Below are positions 20,498 to 31,390 of a stretch of DNA of 64,000 bases, piece by piece. Within the stretch, counting starts at the first letter, position 1; the number at the start of each line of letters is the position of its first letter. Under the pieces are notes generated by a model. That model made no database searches. It saw only the letters and a list, made by a program, of their open reading frames with translations, and was not told the DNA's origin. Source of the DNA: Oryzias latipes (Eukaryota > Chordata > Actinopteri > Beloniformes > Adrianichthyidae); the NCBI RefSeq assembly GCF_002234675.1, contig NC_019871.2:28024094-28088093 (forward strand). The letters run 5' to 3'. The position numbers and the translations under genes are program-made.

Positions 20498-20781
20498 TCA
20501 GTCACTTCCACAGACTGATGTCTGCACAGATGACGAGGAGGTCTGGACTGGTGTGGGCATGATGGGGACCGGTGATGTCTGGACAGAGTGTCTGATGTTT
20601 GCAGCTAAAATATTGCTGCCCAGTGGACTGGGGTGAATCCCATCAGTTTTATAAAATGATGTTCTGTTCCAGAAAAGATTAAAATTGTCAATAAAAACAA
20701 ATCTGTTAGGCTGGCAACAGACTGGAGCCAGGTGCTCAGACTCAGCAGCCTGCTGAAACGGCCCTGGCCGCGGGAGAGGGA
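20498..20781 (-). pseudogene. L2 ORF1 C-terminus with SGNH esterase-like motif
   Basis: The frame includes NFNLFWNRTSFYKTDGIHPS, then PLGSNILAANI, ending with a TGA about 7 bp upstream of ORF2. The D-G-I-H-P sequence matches block V of SGNH hydrolases, which holds the catalytic Asp and His; ORF1 proteins of L2/CR1-type LINEs in fish are known to carry such an esterase domain. Everything upstream of this point is missing because of 5' truncation at 20781. Confidence 0.65.
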
Positions 20782-22172
20782 GGGTCCTAAAAGCCAAAAT
20801 TACATAGACATGACTTGGATTAAACATTAACTGTCTCGTCTGGCTTCATAACTATCCTTCAGAGAAATGGCGACTGAATTGACATTAAGACATTTCTAAT
20901 GGTGAGGTCACACTGGGTCAGTCCAATTCTATTATGCAGTCAATGGGTTCTCCTTTGGGGGTCTCTTTGACTGCATCTGAGCAAACTTCCTCTAGAGGTC
21001 TGAACTAGACGAAAACAAGTGATGGCAGAACATAAACACTATAAAACAACAAACCAATCTCTCAGCAGAAAAGAAAAAATTGTGGTTTAAGTGAGTGGAC
21101 AACATCATCACACTAATGCTTCCATTGGTTTTAGTTTCTTTGGAACAGTTGGACGTTGCTTCATGAAGATCTACAAGAAAAACTTCTCTGCTGCAGAAAC
21201 TGGTGTTTGGTAGAGTTGGAGATACTTCAGAGCTGAAACAGGCAGATTTAAGAAAGACAAAACAGTCAATATGACCTATAAACCAATCAAATGATTGGAT
21301 GGAGCTCTGTGATCTCACATCAGTCCTGAGTTCAGCAGTCAGAACTGGACCTGAGGAGTCCAGCTTTAGAACCAGCAAACAACAAACAGACAGCAGAAAC
21401 CCACACAGTGGGAAAGACACCCCACTTCTGACTGATGTTCAAGTCCACTTTATTCTTCGCATTAAAAATTGGAACAGAACACTGAGAACCAAACAGAACA
21501 GAAGAACAGTTCTAATGTCTACTAGAAAACATGAATCACAAGAACACCAGACACAAATACCAGTCTGGTTCTTTATCCGCCTCTTCCTGCATACATTTTT
21601 ACTAAATCCTTTTTCTCACTAAACTGTGATTGACATGACTCAACAAAGTATAAACTGCAATTATTTTATTTTTAAAACTATTTTGGTATGTTCACAAATC
21701 ACATTTAAAGTGTTAGATTAAGATATGTTTAAAAATAATTATAGTGTTGGCATGGTAATACACAAACTTAGACAACATTGTTTAGCTTATACCATGGTCA
21801 GAGTGAATACTACAAAATCATAAAAGTACAAAAATCTACTGAGAAAAATCAACCAACAAAAATTGAACATTATCAAAATCAAAACATACCCTCATAATTC
21901 AAAACAACACATTTCTATTTAAAAGTACATCTAAAAGAATGAATTTGATAAAGTTAAACAGCTTAAAAAGTGAAACTCATGATGTTTAAAATTATTACAC
22001 AATCCCTGAAGAATTTTTTCAGGACTCATATCAGATTTCAGAAATCTGTTCACTTCAATGCATTCAATAATCACTTCTGTCTCATCAGTACTGAATAACT
22101 GCATCAATGTGGTATGGAGGCCATCAGCCTGTGTACATTTAATTAAAGATCAGGCTGCTTTGATAGCTGACC
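20782..22172. other. 3' flank of ZNF-A, no gene
   Basis: 20782-20840 and 21810-22172 align with unit B (38689-38785 and 39285-39649). The middle part, about 20845-21445, has no counterpart in unit B. A 142-codon minus-strand ORF at 20992-21420 shows no recognisable family and is likely chance. Possible polyadenylation signals in the ZNF-A direction (AATAAA on minus) are at 21447-21453 and 21665-21670; the first is shared with unit B. Confidence 0.45.
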
Positions 22173-22329
22173 TCAGGTCAGTTTCCCTTCTGTGTGAGTT
22201 CTCATACGTGTTTTATGAAAACTTGCGTTTAAATGTCAAATACATCACTAAAACTTTTATCGCATTTATATCACACACAAAAAAGGGCTTTTGAGACTAG
22301 ATAAATCACTAAAACTTGTTTTATATTCT
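22173..22329 (-). pseudogene. two relic zinc fingers behind the ZNF-A stop
   Basis: Directly after the ZNF-A stop codon the minus strand still encodes finger remains in other frames: [15 protein letters not shown], then KCDKSFSDVFDI, then RMRTHTEGKLT and a TGA at 22173-22175. The last words equal the real C-terminus of ZNF-B (RTHTEGKLT then TGA at 39650-39652). ZNF-A therefore once ended at 22173. Loss of about two bases around 22329-22332 turned a TTG-TGT-AAA-like series into an early TAA, and the freed sequence has since decayed. Confidence 0.75.
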
Positions 22330-25300
22330 TTACAAGCAAGGTTTCCCTTCTGTATGAGTTCTCAAGTGTCTTCTGAGATTATATAAATCCTTGAAACTTT
22401 TATCACATTCTTTACACAAAAAAGGCTTCTCTCCTGTGTGAGTTCTCAAGTGTCTTTTGAGATGAGATGAACAACTAAAACTTTTATCACATTCTTTACA
22501 AGAAAAAGGCTTCTTTCCTGTGTGAGTTCTCAAGTGTCTTTTGAAATGAGATGAACAACTAAAACTTTTATCACATTCTTTACAAGAATAAGGCCTCTCT
22601 CCTGTGTGAGTTCTAATGTGTCTTTTGAGATCAGTTAAACATCTAAAACTTTTATCACACCCTTTACACAAAAAAGGCTTCTCTCCTGTATGAGTTCTAA
22701 TGTGTCTTTTGAGATGATATGAACTACTAAAACTTTTATCACACCCTTTACACAAAAAAGGCTTCTCTCCTGTATGAGTTCTAATGTGCGTTTTGAGATT
22801 AGATAAACATTTAAAACTTTTATCACATTCTTTACAAGAAAAAGGCTTTTCTCCTCCATGAGTTCTCATGTGTCTCTTGAGATTAGATACACTTCTAAAA
22901 CTTTTATCACATTCCTTACACAAAAAAGGCTTCTCTCCTGTATGAATTCTAATGTGCGTTTTGAGATGGGATACACAAGTAAAACTTTTATCACATTCTT
23001 TACACAAAAAAGGCTTCTCTCCTGTATGAGTTCTAATGTGCGTTTTGAGATGGGATACACAAGTAAAACTTTTACCACATTCTTTACAAGAATGTGGCTT
23101 CACTCCTGAGTGGGTTCTCGTGTATGTTCTAAACTTAAAACCAAAACTTTTACCACTTTCTGAACAGATATGATGTCTGTCTTTTTGTGTGGAGCCAAAT
23201 ACATTATTAACAATTCTTGAGCTTTCAACAGACGTTACAGAAGAAAGTCTCTTTTCGCTTGGTGTTTGTTTACGTTTCTTAACCAAAGTTGAGTTTGTGA
23301 AGTTTATTCTAACATCAGAGTGGCACAGACTTTCTGACATGTGAGAAGTGTCCACACTTTGGACATGACTTCTGTGTCGTCTCTTCCTCTGATCTGTGTT
23401 CTGTGGGTCAGTCTCTTCATCTGTAGTTGACGTTGATTCTTCAAGTTGGTTTCTTTCTTCATCCCGACTGTCAGTTACATTAAAGCTCTGCTGATTGTTA
23501 AGATCTGCTTCACTGTTCTCATCTTCCTCATAAATAGGAATCTCCATCAAGGTATCAGTCTCCTGCTTCAGATCAAGCTGCCCTTCAAACTGACTGATGT
23601 AGAGTTCCTCTTGCTCCACTTTTATCAATAGAGATTCTGGTTCTAGTTTCTGTATAATCAGTGTAGGTTCTTGTTCCTCTTTAATGTGTTGAGGCTCTGG
23701 TTCTTCATGTTCCTCTTTAATTTGTGGAGAATCTGGTTCCTCTTGTTTCATTCTCAAATTCCTCTGTTGGTTGCAAAAATCCTCTTCACTCACATAATGC
23801 TGAGGGAGGACTGCAGGGACAAAAAGACAAAAAAAGAGACCTTTTATACCTTTAAAGGTCTTTGTGTATTATCAAGAAAAATCTAAATCCCCTTTTTTCA
23901 GTAGCACTGGACTTAAATAAACAACAGAATGTAACACAGCTATGACAGTTAGAGTTGATGTCAGTCTTTCAGTCTTCATTAGGTCAAACACCAAATTAAA
24001 ACTCGTAAGTTTTTCAAAAAAGGTTAGACACTATTAGTAATAAGGTTGTGGTCATTGATGATGTATCTAGTCAGGATTATCAGCTGCACTGGTGTACCTG
24101 TTTTCCCCAGGTGCACCACCACGAAACTTTGGTGCATATCCTTAGACATGTAGGGCCCTTGGTAGGGGGGGGGGGGGGGTGCTTGGACATCACTGCCAGC
24201 AAGCAGCAGATGCCCTCCTAGCACCCTACCCGCCAATTTTAACTGCACCTTAGACATTTAGGGCCCCTTGATGGGGAGGGTGATGGGACATCACTGTGAG
24301 TAATCAGGAGATGTCTCCTCAGTGCCCTACCCGCCAATTTTAACTGCACCCCCTTTGTACATACCCCTTCCCCCTAAAAAAACATTCCAACATTAGGACA
24401 CACACGTGAACATACACACCCTCACTAACACACACGCACGTAGTCATTTCGCAAGGAAGGTGGGACCTTGGACCATCTGTCCCCTACCCCATCCCTGGTG
24501 GGGCATGCGGGGCCCTTGGCAATGGCGGCTGTGTCCCCCGGGTGCCGGTTTCCTGGGGTGCTCTCCCCACGCAGGGAGAGGGATCCCTGAGCTTTCTGGC
24601 AAGGCCAGAAGCCTGGGATCATATCACACCTGAGCCGGGGGTGTCTGTGTCCCTGTGGGGTGGGTTCTGGTCCCTGCCGCCGGGTGCTGGGCCTCGCCAA
24701 TTTCCATCTGTGGCTGAGCCTGGTCGGGCCATGTCTACAAAAGCCCTTGTGGGCCCCCTTCTCCCTGGGGTGCCCCCCTCCTGGGCGGGGGCGGCTGGCC
24801 CCCGTCTTGCACCTTTCTTGACCAACCGTGGGCCTGGTGGGTGGCTATCTGGAGTGCGGAGCGGGTCTCCCTTGAGGGGTCTTGGCTCGTACCTGGGGTT
24901 GGGGCGGGGGGATGCCCAGACCCCCTGGGTGGTGATTGTCTGGGGCTGTGGGCACCCCTCTCGGTTGGGGCCCGGCGTTGGGCCCTCCTAGCGCTGCTGG
25001 GGGCTGCTCTCCTGGTTGGGCTGGGGCGGCACTCTCTTTCCCCCCATGCATCCCTGCTGTCTGGCTCTGGGGGCCTCGTGGCGGTCCTGCTGGCACTGGC
25101 CTGGGTGGTGGACGTGGTCACCTGGGGGGCGGTTGTTCTCTGCCTGCTGCTGCGTGGCGTTGGGGGTTTCTGGCTACCGCGGCTGATGCGGCGGGGGTCT
25201 TGGTGTGGGGGTGGCTGGTCACTCCCCCTACTTCTTTTCATTTTCCATCATCCATTTTAGAAGAACATAAACACTCAACTGAGCACAGGTGTTAGCTCAC

Positions 25301-28300
25301 CTTTGCACTAATAATTTGCGTGATCGAATGAAATATCTCACACTAGTTGGCTTGAAGGCATAAGTATGCATGTGCGAACAATATCGGTATTGTGTATATG
25401 TTGACGTTTGGACATTTTTGCAGTTAACAGGTGTGTTTATAACATTTGAGTGTGTGTGTGGACAGGCCCGCCCCTTTGAGATTTGTATTCTATCTGAACC
25501 TTACCGTAATGATAAACATCCAGTAGCTTGTTGCTTTATGCTACTTCATGGTTTTACCCCCCTCCTATGATCACCCTCCTATCCCCCCCCCAACATCCCT
25601 CTCTCTTCTTCCCTTCTTTCCATTTCCGTCCGGTCCAACAAAAGGTTTTTCAAATATGATTAAAATGAATAAAGTTTGGCCTTGATTACAAAAGGGGTTT
25701 ATTCAGACATACCTCTGGTATGTCAGAAGATTCATAACCCCTGTTGTAAAAGTAAAATATGTCCAACACAAGAGGCCTTTAGCTGTCATCTGTCTGTCCA
25801 GCTGTTGGACAGGACAAGTTTAAAAAAAAACTTTGGTGCACAGACCTTCTCAACCACATTGCATTTGTAAAAACGTCAACCAAAGTCTCCCTACTCTATT
25901 CCATTCTGATGCATCCACTGACAAATAGATCCATGTACGCCCTTGTTTTCCTCGTTTGAGCTGGGTTGGTAGGGACTTGCGGGAGAGAGTGTAAACCAAT
26001 GTTTTATGAGATTTTTAACGGGTTACTTCCATGCCAACAGTCCCTCCACAACTCAGATGAGCAATTCTAATAAATTCCTTCTGCTTTGCATAGACCAGGG
26101 GTCGGCAACCCAAAATGTTGAAAGAGCCAAATTGGACGAAAAAAACAAATAACAAATATGTCTGGAGCCGCAAAATATTAAAAGCCCTATTTAAGCCTTA
26201 TAATGATGGCAACACATGCAATATGTATCTATATTAGCTATATTAACCTATTATCAAAATGACTGAGTTGCTACAAATACAAAATGAGCATTAACGATTA
26301 AATGTTCAGTGACGTGCAGTCAGGAGAGGCAGGTGAGGCTGTGCCTCACCTGTCATATGGGAAGAAAAGAGAAAAAATAAATTCAATTATTATATTTAAT
26401 CAGTAATTTGTGCTTTGCAGTAATTTTCCATTTAAATGTACCATTTTTGGGTGTTTTTTCTTTTCAAAATCGCTGAATTTGCCGTTCAGATACTAAGAAG
26501 TGACGTGCGATGAGGCACCAGCCCGCTGAGCCTCACCTTGGATTGCTGAAAGAAACAGGAAACGGGATTGATAAGGCGCATTTAAAAGTCATACATTTTC
26601 TTCCGCCAGCAGGGGGCGGCCTATGAGCCGGTGCCTCAAATGTGTAGTTGTGGGTCATAGAAGAAGATGGAGTGAGGGAGGGAGAGAGACGTGAAGGCCA
26701 AGTGGAACTTAACTATGAGGGGCCGTATAAGACATTATTTATTCTGAACCATTCACATTCATACATTCTTGCTCTCACATTCATATATACTCTCTTACGC
26801 ATACATATATTCTCACTTGCACATCCATATATTCTCACTTGAACCTACATGTATTCTCACTTGCGCATCCATAAATTCTCATGTGAATGGTTCAGAATAA
26901 ATAATGTCTTATACGGCCCCTCATACTTAACTGCATTGCAAGTATCTACATTTTAAAACCTTCTATGCTCCTTCTACCTCTTCATTCATTCATCTTCTTG
27001 ACCGTTTATTCCCTTTCGGGGTCACGGGGTTGCCGGAGCCTATCCCGGCCACTTGGGCGCAGGCAAGGGATACCCTGGACTGGTCGCCAGTCTGGTAGAA
27101 TGTCTTCAATCACACATCCATTCACTCTCACACTCACACCTATGGACATTTTAGAGTTGCCAATTAACCTATGTAGCATGTTTTTGGACAGTGGGAGGAA
27201 GCCGGAGATCCCGGAGAAAACATGCACGGATGCATGCACGGGGAGAACATGCAAACTCCACACAGAAAGGTCCCGCGTTGATGTAGTTTATCATGTCCCC
27301 CAGCCGGGACTTGAACCAGGGCCTTCTTGCTGTGAGGCAAGAGCGCTAACCACTGCGCCACCGTGCAGTCCTTCTACCTCATAACCCTCAAACATTTCAG
27401 TATGGGAGGAGTAAGCAGAAAAGCAGCTTGCCCACTGCTTTAAACTGGTGTTTTCACATAGGAGGAGAAATGCAGAGACAGTCTGGCGCAAGCCTGTGTG
27501 TGTATGTATGTGCTGAAAGCAGCAGCATTTTTCTAGGGCATATGTAGAAAGGAAGAAAGGAGATGGCACACCTATGGAAGCGATTCTGTAGCATAAATAA
27601 AAAGCAAAGTCAGAACCAGAAAATGCTTTTTCATTTTCAAAATGCAGCTGCATTTTTTGACTCAAAATTAAAATGAAAAAGCAATACTTCAAAATGCTTT
27701 TTCATTTCCTTCCTCAACACAGCTTATTCTGTCACTTAATTAAAATGCTAATGAAAATGGTATTTGACATTTCATTTTCAAGATGTTCTCTGGTAAATGT
27801 GTAGCATGATTCATTTAGAAATGTCTAATTTGACAATTAAAATGGATTAACAGAAATGCTTTTTAATTTTCAAAATGAAGCTGCACCAAATGACTCAAAA
27901 TTCAAATGAAAAAGCAATATTTCAAAATGCTTTTTCATTTTATACTTAAAAACCTCTTTTTCCGTGTCATAATTAAAACGAAAATGCAAAGAGGGGATTG
28001 CATTTGCATTTTCACACCCACCCTGTGAAATTTGTAGCAAAATTCTTTCTCAGTGAGCATTAGCAGAGGGGAGGCGGGGCGATTACGTCACTGCTTAATC
28101 CGTGTGTCCTGCAGCTGAAGTTGGCTTGCGATTCACAGCTTCTGATTCGCGAGGCCACTAAAGGAGCATTCAACTGCATTTCTCGCATTAAGATCCAGGA
28201 ATCCAGGTTTGAGCAGTCCAGGTCTAGCAGTTTGTGAACAGGACCCGGTTTTAGGTGATCTTAATGCGAAAAATGCAGTGGAATGTTCCTGTTCACAACC

Positions 28301-31098
28301 AACACAAAGCCGTCTTCTCTGCCCAGAAAGCTCCACTGCTCCTAGTCTGTCTCGGTCTGTCAGCGGCCGGACACACGGAGAAAGCAGTGACGTCATCGCC
28401 CTGCCTCTCCTCTACTAATGCTCACTGAGAAAGTGAGTCAAATACCATTTTCATTAGCATCTTAATTAAGTGACAGAAATATAAAGTATATAAAGAAGTA
28501 TAAAATGAAAAAGCATTTTGGTTGCTTTTTCATTTTAATTTTGAGTCAAAAAATGCAGCTTCAATTTGAAAGTGAAAAAGCATTTCTATTAATCCATTTT
28601 AAATGTCAAATTATACATTTCTAAATGAATTTTGCTACACATTTACCAGAGAACGTCTTGAAAATGAAATCTCAAATACCATCTTAATTTTAATTAAGTG
28701 AAGGAATAAGCTGTGTTGAGGAAAGAAATGAAAAAGCATTTTGGTGGATTGCTTTTTCATTTTAAGTTTGAGTCAAAAAATGCAGCTTCATTTTGAAAAT
28801 GAAAAAGCATTTCTGGTTTTGACTTTTTATTTATGCCACAGAATCGCTTCCATACACCTCTGTGTGTCTGCTGTGTGTCTTTAGCGCTTGTGTAGGATAA
28901 AGGAGGAAGGGAGACAAGAGCGCTCAAGTAAGTGACTATTCAGTTTGTGTTATTCAGTTAGGGAGAACAGTGAAAAAAAAGTTTATTCTAAAGAACAGAG
29001 ACTGGATGTTTTATTAACCCTCTCTAGAAGCGCTGAGGGTCTGAACAGGGCGTTATCGTGCCTGCGCCTTAACACCTTTTATACTGTAAAAACGTTTACA
29101 TTTTTTCAATTATATTTATAACAGTTTTTAGGACGCGTGGGATGTTAGAGAGAGAGGGGGGTATTAGTATAAAAGAAATGGGGGAAAGGTGGGTTTAAAA
29201 ATAGATGATTCTGCATGTTAACCTGAATAGTCCAATGAGCTCAGTCGTTTTATAATCACAGAACTCAAAAGTAACAAGCAAGTCGAGTCAGCTTAAAACC
29301 TATAAGCCGATTCAACTTTGACTACAGTTATATCTTTATTGGACTAAAACAATTTGAGTAAATGAAACCTTGGTGTCAAAACTTATCAGTAAAGAGACCT
29401 AATTACGTCATAACGTACGCCCATAAACGTAAACTCAGCAACATACTCAGAAGTCTTCAAGGTGGCGGAGGTCTGAAGCGAGTCGCAGTGAGCCCAAGTT
29501 AGGTACGTCTAGGTAAGTCGTATTAAGTTATTTTTTATTTTTTGACTTTCGCCTCTGTATTATATATGTGTTGCTTCTTTTGATGTTCCTTTTAGCATAT
29601 CCTTTGTATTCATGGCGTCTTCCACGAGTTTCTACCTTCGAATATTGTTCTGAATTAAACAATGATGTATGTAAAGTCTTTCATCTTAATTTGTTGAGCT
29701 GTTTTGCAGGATCATGTCATCGGAGAATTAATGCGTGTGGTAAAAAGAAGTTGTTGTAGCAAAGTTTTAAGTCTTACGTTTAGTTGCCGCACATTTTAAA
29801 TCAGCTAACCGTTACTACTATTTAACCGCTAGCTCATTATTACTTTTCACCACGGGCTCTGTGATTTGGTAATGGTAATGTTTTCGCGTAGCTTGTATTT
29901 CATGTAGTAACCTTATAAATGCAAATGTGGGCTAAGTTAGCTTCCCTAAGCTAACGTGTTCTGGTATCTTATTTTAGTAAAACGATGCGTTTGAAAAATA
30001 AGAATTTTCGCAAAGAGCTGATGTAAGTTTTAATTGTAATTAACAACACGGTTGCAATATTTAAGACACGTGAGCAGCTCCCAGACCAATGAATCTTTCG
30101 GCTATGGAGAAATTTTGATCTTATTGACACAGTGCAACGTCAAGCCCAGCCAGATGCACTAATGACTTGTAGTCATCAGTAAAGCATTAAAGCATCTCCA
30201 TCCCCTCCGGAGACTCAGGAAGGCTGGAATTCAGACACCTCACCTTATCACCTTCTACAAGGGCACCACTGATAACATCCTGACACAGAGCTTCACATCC
30301 TGGTCTGGCAGCTGCAAACAAGCTCACCAGGATTGTCAGGACCTCTCCTGATCCTGGAGGAGTTATACGAGCACCGCTGCCTACGCAGAGCAACCTCCGT
30401 CATCAGGGACCCCAGCACCCCTCTCATGGACTGTTCTCCCTCATGCCAACTGAGAGGAGGTTCAGGAGCATCAGCTGCAGATCGAGCAGGATGTTTAAAA
30501 GCTTCTTCTCACAGGCTGTGAGGCTGCTGAACGGACTGTCCTCCTGCAGTCATGCTCTCACAAACTCCACTCTGGAATAAGACCCAAATGATGACCCCCC
30601 TCAAAAGACACAATACATGGATATAGACTCTAACACCCTCCCTCCCCATACAAAAAGGCTTCTGCACATAGTCACTTAAATGAAACAAGACTGTTTATAC
30701 TGAAAGCTGGTCTCTATTTCATTTTATTTCATTGTTATTTTTATTGTTCTTACTTGATGCTATTTTATTGCTTGCTCTTTTGCACTGTTGTTATTGTCGT
30801 TAATAGTGAGAAACAACATCTGGTCTGTCCTGTATTTCTGTGCAAATCCTGTGTGAAATGGCAATAAAACCGATGTTGAATCTTGAATGAAAGGGCTTCT
30901 CTCTTCCTTTGATGAAGGTAACATACCTATTTGGTGGATCTGAAGCTGTGGTTTCCAGAGGACATCCAGCAGTCTGCGCTGACGACAGAGCTCCTGCTCG
31001 TACTGGACGATGGTTCCTTCACAGAGTCTGCAGATTTCTTCAGTAGCAGCAGCTAGTCGCTCGCTGATCAACTCTCTCAGAGACTGAAGGGAAGACAT
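22330..31098 (-). CDS. C2H2 zinc-finger gene ZNF-A (two coding exons, 550 aa)
   Basis: Exon 1 is 31098-30927 (172 bp) and exon 2 is 23810-22330 (1,481 bp); the 7.1-kb intron has a GTATGT donor and a TGTCCCTGCAG acceptor, phase 1. Exon 1 starts [20 protein letters not shown] and ends [11 protein letters not shown], the N-terminal module common in teleost C2H2 genes. Exon 2 begins [16 protein letters not shown], has an acidic linker rich in EEP/IKEE (residues 64-190), a nuclear-type KRRHR, and then fingers from about residue 265. The first finger is degenerate (C-S-E-S, second Cys lost). Nine intact fingers follow with HTGEKPF-type linkers. Exon 2 has no usable ATG before its acidic part, so exon 1 is needed. 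It is probably a nuclear DNA-binding regulator. Compared with ZNF-B it has lost its original C-terminus. Alternative starts in exon 1 are possible: an upstream ATG lies 12 codons earlier. Confidence 0.88.
24137..25827 (+). mobile_element. L1/Tx1-like LINE 3' end, copy C
   Basis: It lies between 13-bp direct repeats 'aaactttggtgca' at 24124-24136 and 25828-25840 and ends in an A-run, as expected for target-primed insertion. It starts with the two tandem 3' UTR units ('ccttagacatgtagggccct' near 24139 and 'ccttagacatttagggcccc' near 24249), then the GC-rich part, the AATAAA block near 25668 and the 'gctgttggacagg' end block. No ORF2 remains. It sits in the ZNF-A intron on the strand opposite the gene. 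Confidence 0.88.
26097..26300. mobile_element. hAT-type element, terminal fragment
   Basis: It begins 'caggggtcggcaacccaaaa' followed by 'tgttgaaagagcca', a typical left end of hAT-family repeats in vertebrates. No right end is seen nearby. A related right end lies in unit B at 38220-38332. Confidence 0.6.
26308..26570. mobile_element. possible MITE with 'gacgtgc...gaggc' ends
   Basis: 'cagtgacgtgcagtcaggag' then 'aggcaggtgaggctgtgcct' opens the stretch, and 'agtgacgtgcgatgaggcac' with 'gctgagcctcaccttgg' closes it. The two ends share words, partly inverted, but I could not fix exact borders or a target duplication. Confidence 0.35.
26714..26925. mobile_element. 212-bp MITE with 45-bp perfect terminal inverted repeats
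   Basis: The left arm 26714-26758 (starts tatgaggggccgtataagac) is the exact inverse of the right arm 26881-26925. The 6-bp direct repeat 'cttaac' flanks it (26708-26713 and 26926-26931). The 122-bp centre has about five copies of a 25-30-bp unit around 'atatattctcacttgcacat'. Transcripts would form a long hairpin. The superfamily is not identified. Confidence 0.85.
26981..27368 (-). mobile_element. tRNA-derived SINE
   Basis: On the minus strand it starts 'ctgcacggtggcgcagtggt' followed by tagcgctc (A box) and 'ctggttcaagtcccggctgg' (B box GGTTCAAGTCC), then a body with 'ccaaaaacatgctacatagg', and ends with gaatgaatgaa repeats. It is flanked by a perfect 12-bp direct repeat 'tccttctacctc' at 26969-26980 and 27369-27380. 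The promoter boxes suggest transcription by RNA polymerase III. It is inserted in the ZNF-A intron in the same orientation as the gene. Confidence 0.88.
27574..28853. mobile_element. foldback DNA element, copy 1 (1,280 bp)
   Basis: The ends are 'atggaagcgattctgtagca' and its inverse 'gccacagaatcgcttccat', with arms of about 450 bp made of repeated 'aaaatgcttttcattttcaa'-like words. 'acacct' flanks both sides (27568-27573 and 28854-28859). The GC-rich centre is itself nearly palindromic and contains a GC box and the CRE consensus TGACGTCA (28388-28395). Copy 2 is at 47172-48781. No transposase is recognisable and the superfamily is unknown. Confidence 0.75.
28854..30184. other. intron DNA with a possible CpG-type promoter
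   Basis: Within 29400-29515 the sequence 'aattacgtcataacgtacgc' (ATF/CREB-like) is followed by 'caaggtggcggaggtctgaa' and a good donor 'gtctaggtaagtcg'. At 29700-29712 an acceptor 'gctgttttgcaggatc' follows. The ATG behind it meets a stop after six codons, so no protein is supported. It could be an untranslated or non-coding first exon, or chance. The rest is AT-rich. Confidence 0.3.
30185..30890 (+). pseudogene. Rex1-like LINE 3' end (ORF end and 3' UTR)
   Basis: Damaged reading frames give [35 protein letters not shown] and a 3' UTR ending 'gaaatggcaataaaaccgat' (AATAAA). The C-terminal wording fits Rex1/CR1-type LINEs of fish. Part of it (30465-30890) is shared with unit B at 43745-44160, so this insertion predates the segmental duplication. 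Confidence 0.6.
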
Positions 31099-31329
31099 GG
31101 TTCCTGCTCCGATCTTCAGCTCCAACTGCCACAAACACCGCCGTCCTCTTCACTACAGCTTTGATCCTCTGCCAGTCTCACAATCACAGGAAACTTTTCT
31201 CCTGTTTGGAGATTTTCCTGAAAGTCCCTGTGATTCTGCAGCAGTCAGTTCTGCTCAGCCTGCAGAGCAAACAGAAAAGACTCTGGAAGCTTCCACATGT
31301 GAAACTTCAAGACAAAGAATCCAAACAAC

Positions 31330-31390
31330 AACATCTGATTGGTTCACTTTTGGAGGGAAAGCTGCAACAGTCTTCTGTGATTGGTTCAGC
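31330..31390 (-). promoter_or_regulatory. two CCAAT boxes upstream of ZNF-A exon 1
   Basis: Inverse CCAAT sequences ATTGG lie at 31338-31342 and 31380-31384, 240 and 282 bp upstream of the start codon, both within 'gattggttca'. Both are kept in unit B at 44611-44615 and 44653-44657. No TATA box is evident. Conservation between the two paralogs and the position support a promoter role, but paralogs of this age would keep most sequence anyway. Confidence 0.45.

Larger units (their letters stand above)
13728..20781 (-). mobile_element. L2-clade LINE, interrupted by an RTE LINE
   Basis: The insertion bounds come from the empty site in unit B (38688/38689). On the minus strand the order is: C-terminus of ORF1 (SGNH-type, 20781-20498), apurinic-like endonuclease part of ORF2 (20491-19662), inserted RTE, reverse transcriptase part of ORF2 (16522-14452), 3' UTR (14450-13728) ending in repeats of 'gatttgatttg'. 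The element is 5'-truncated within ORF1. Without the RTE and its extra target copy it is about 3.9 kb. Stops, frameshifts and a lost catalytic aspartate show that it is inactive. Confidence 0.88.

Noticed and set aside
22858..23109. Plus-strand ORFs with repeating [12 protein letters not shown] words, also at 39755-39955
   Set aside because: Antisense of the zinc-finger array; the periodicity comes from the 84-bp finger unit.
24425..25295. ORFs of 119-168 codons around the GC-rich part
   Set aside because: LINE copy C 3' UTR, no conserved protein.
29568..29759. 63-codon ORF with a hydrophobic start
   Set aside because: Looks like a signal peptide at first sight, but has no family resemblance, and the good acceptor at 29709 lies inside it.
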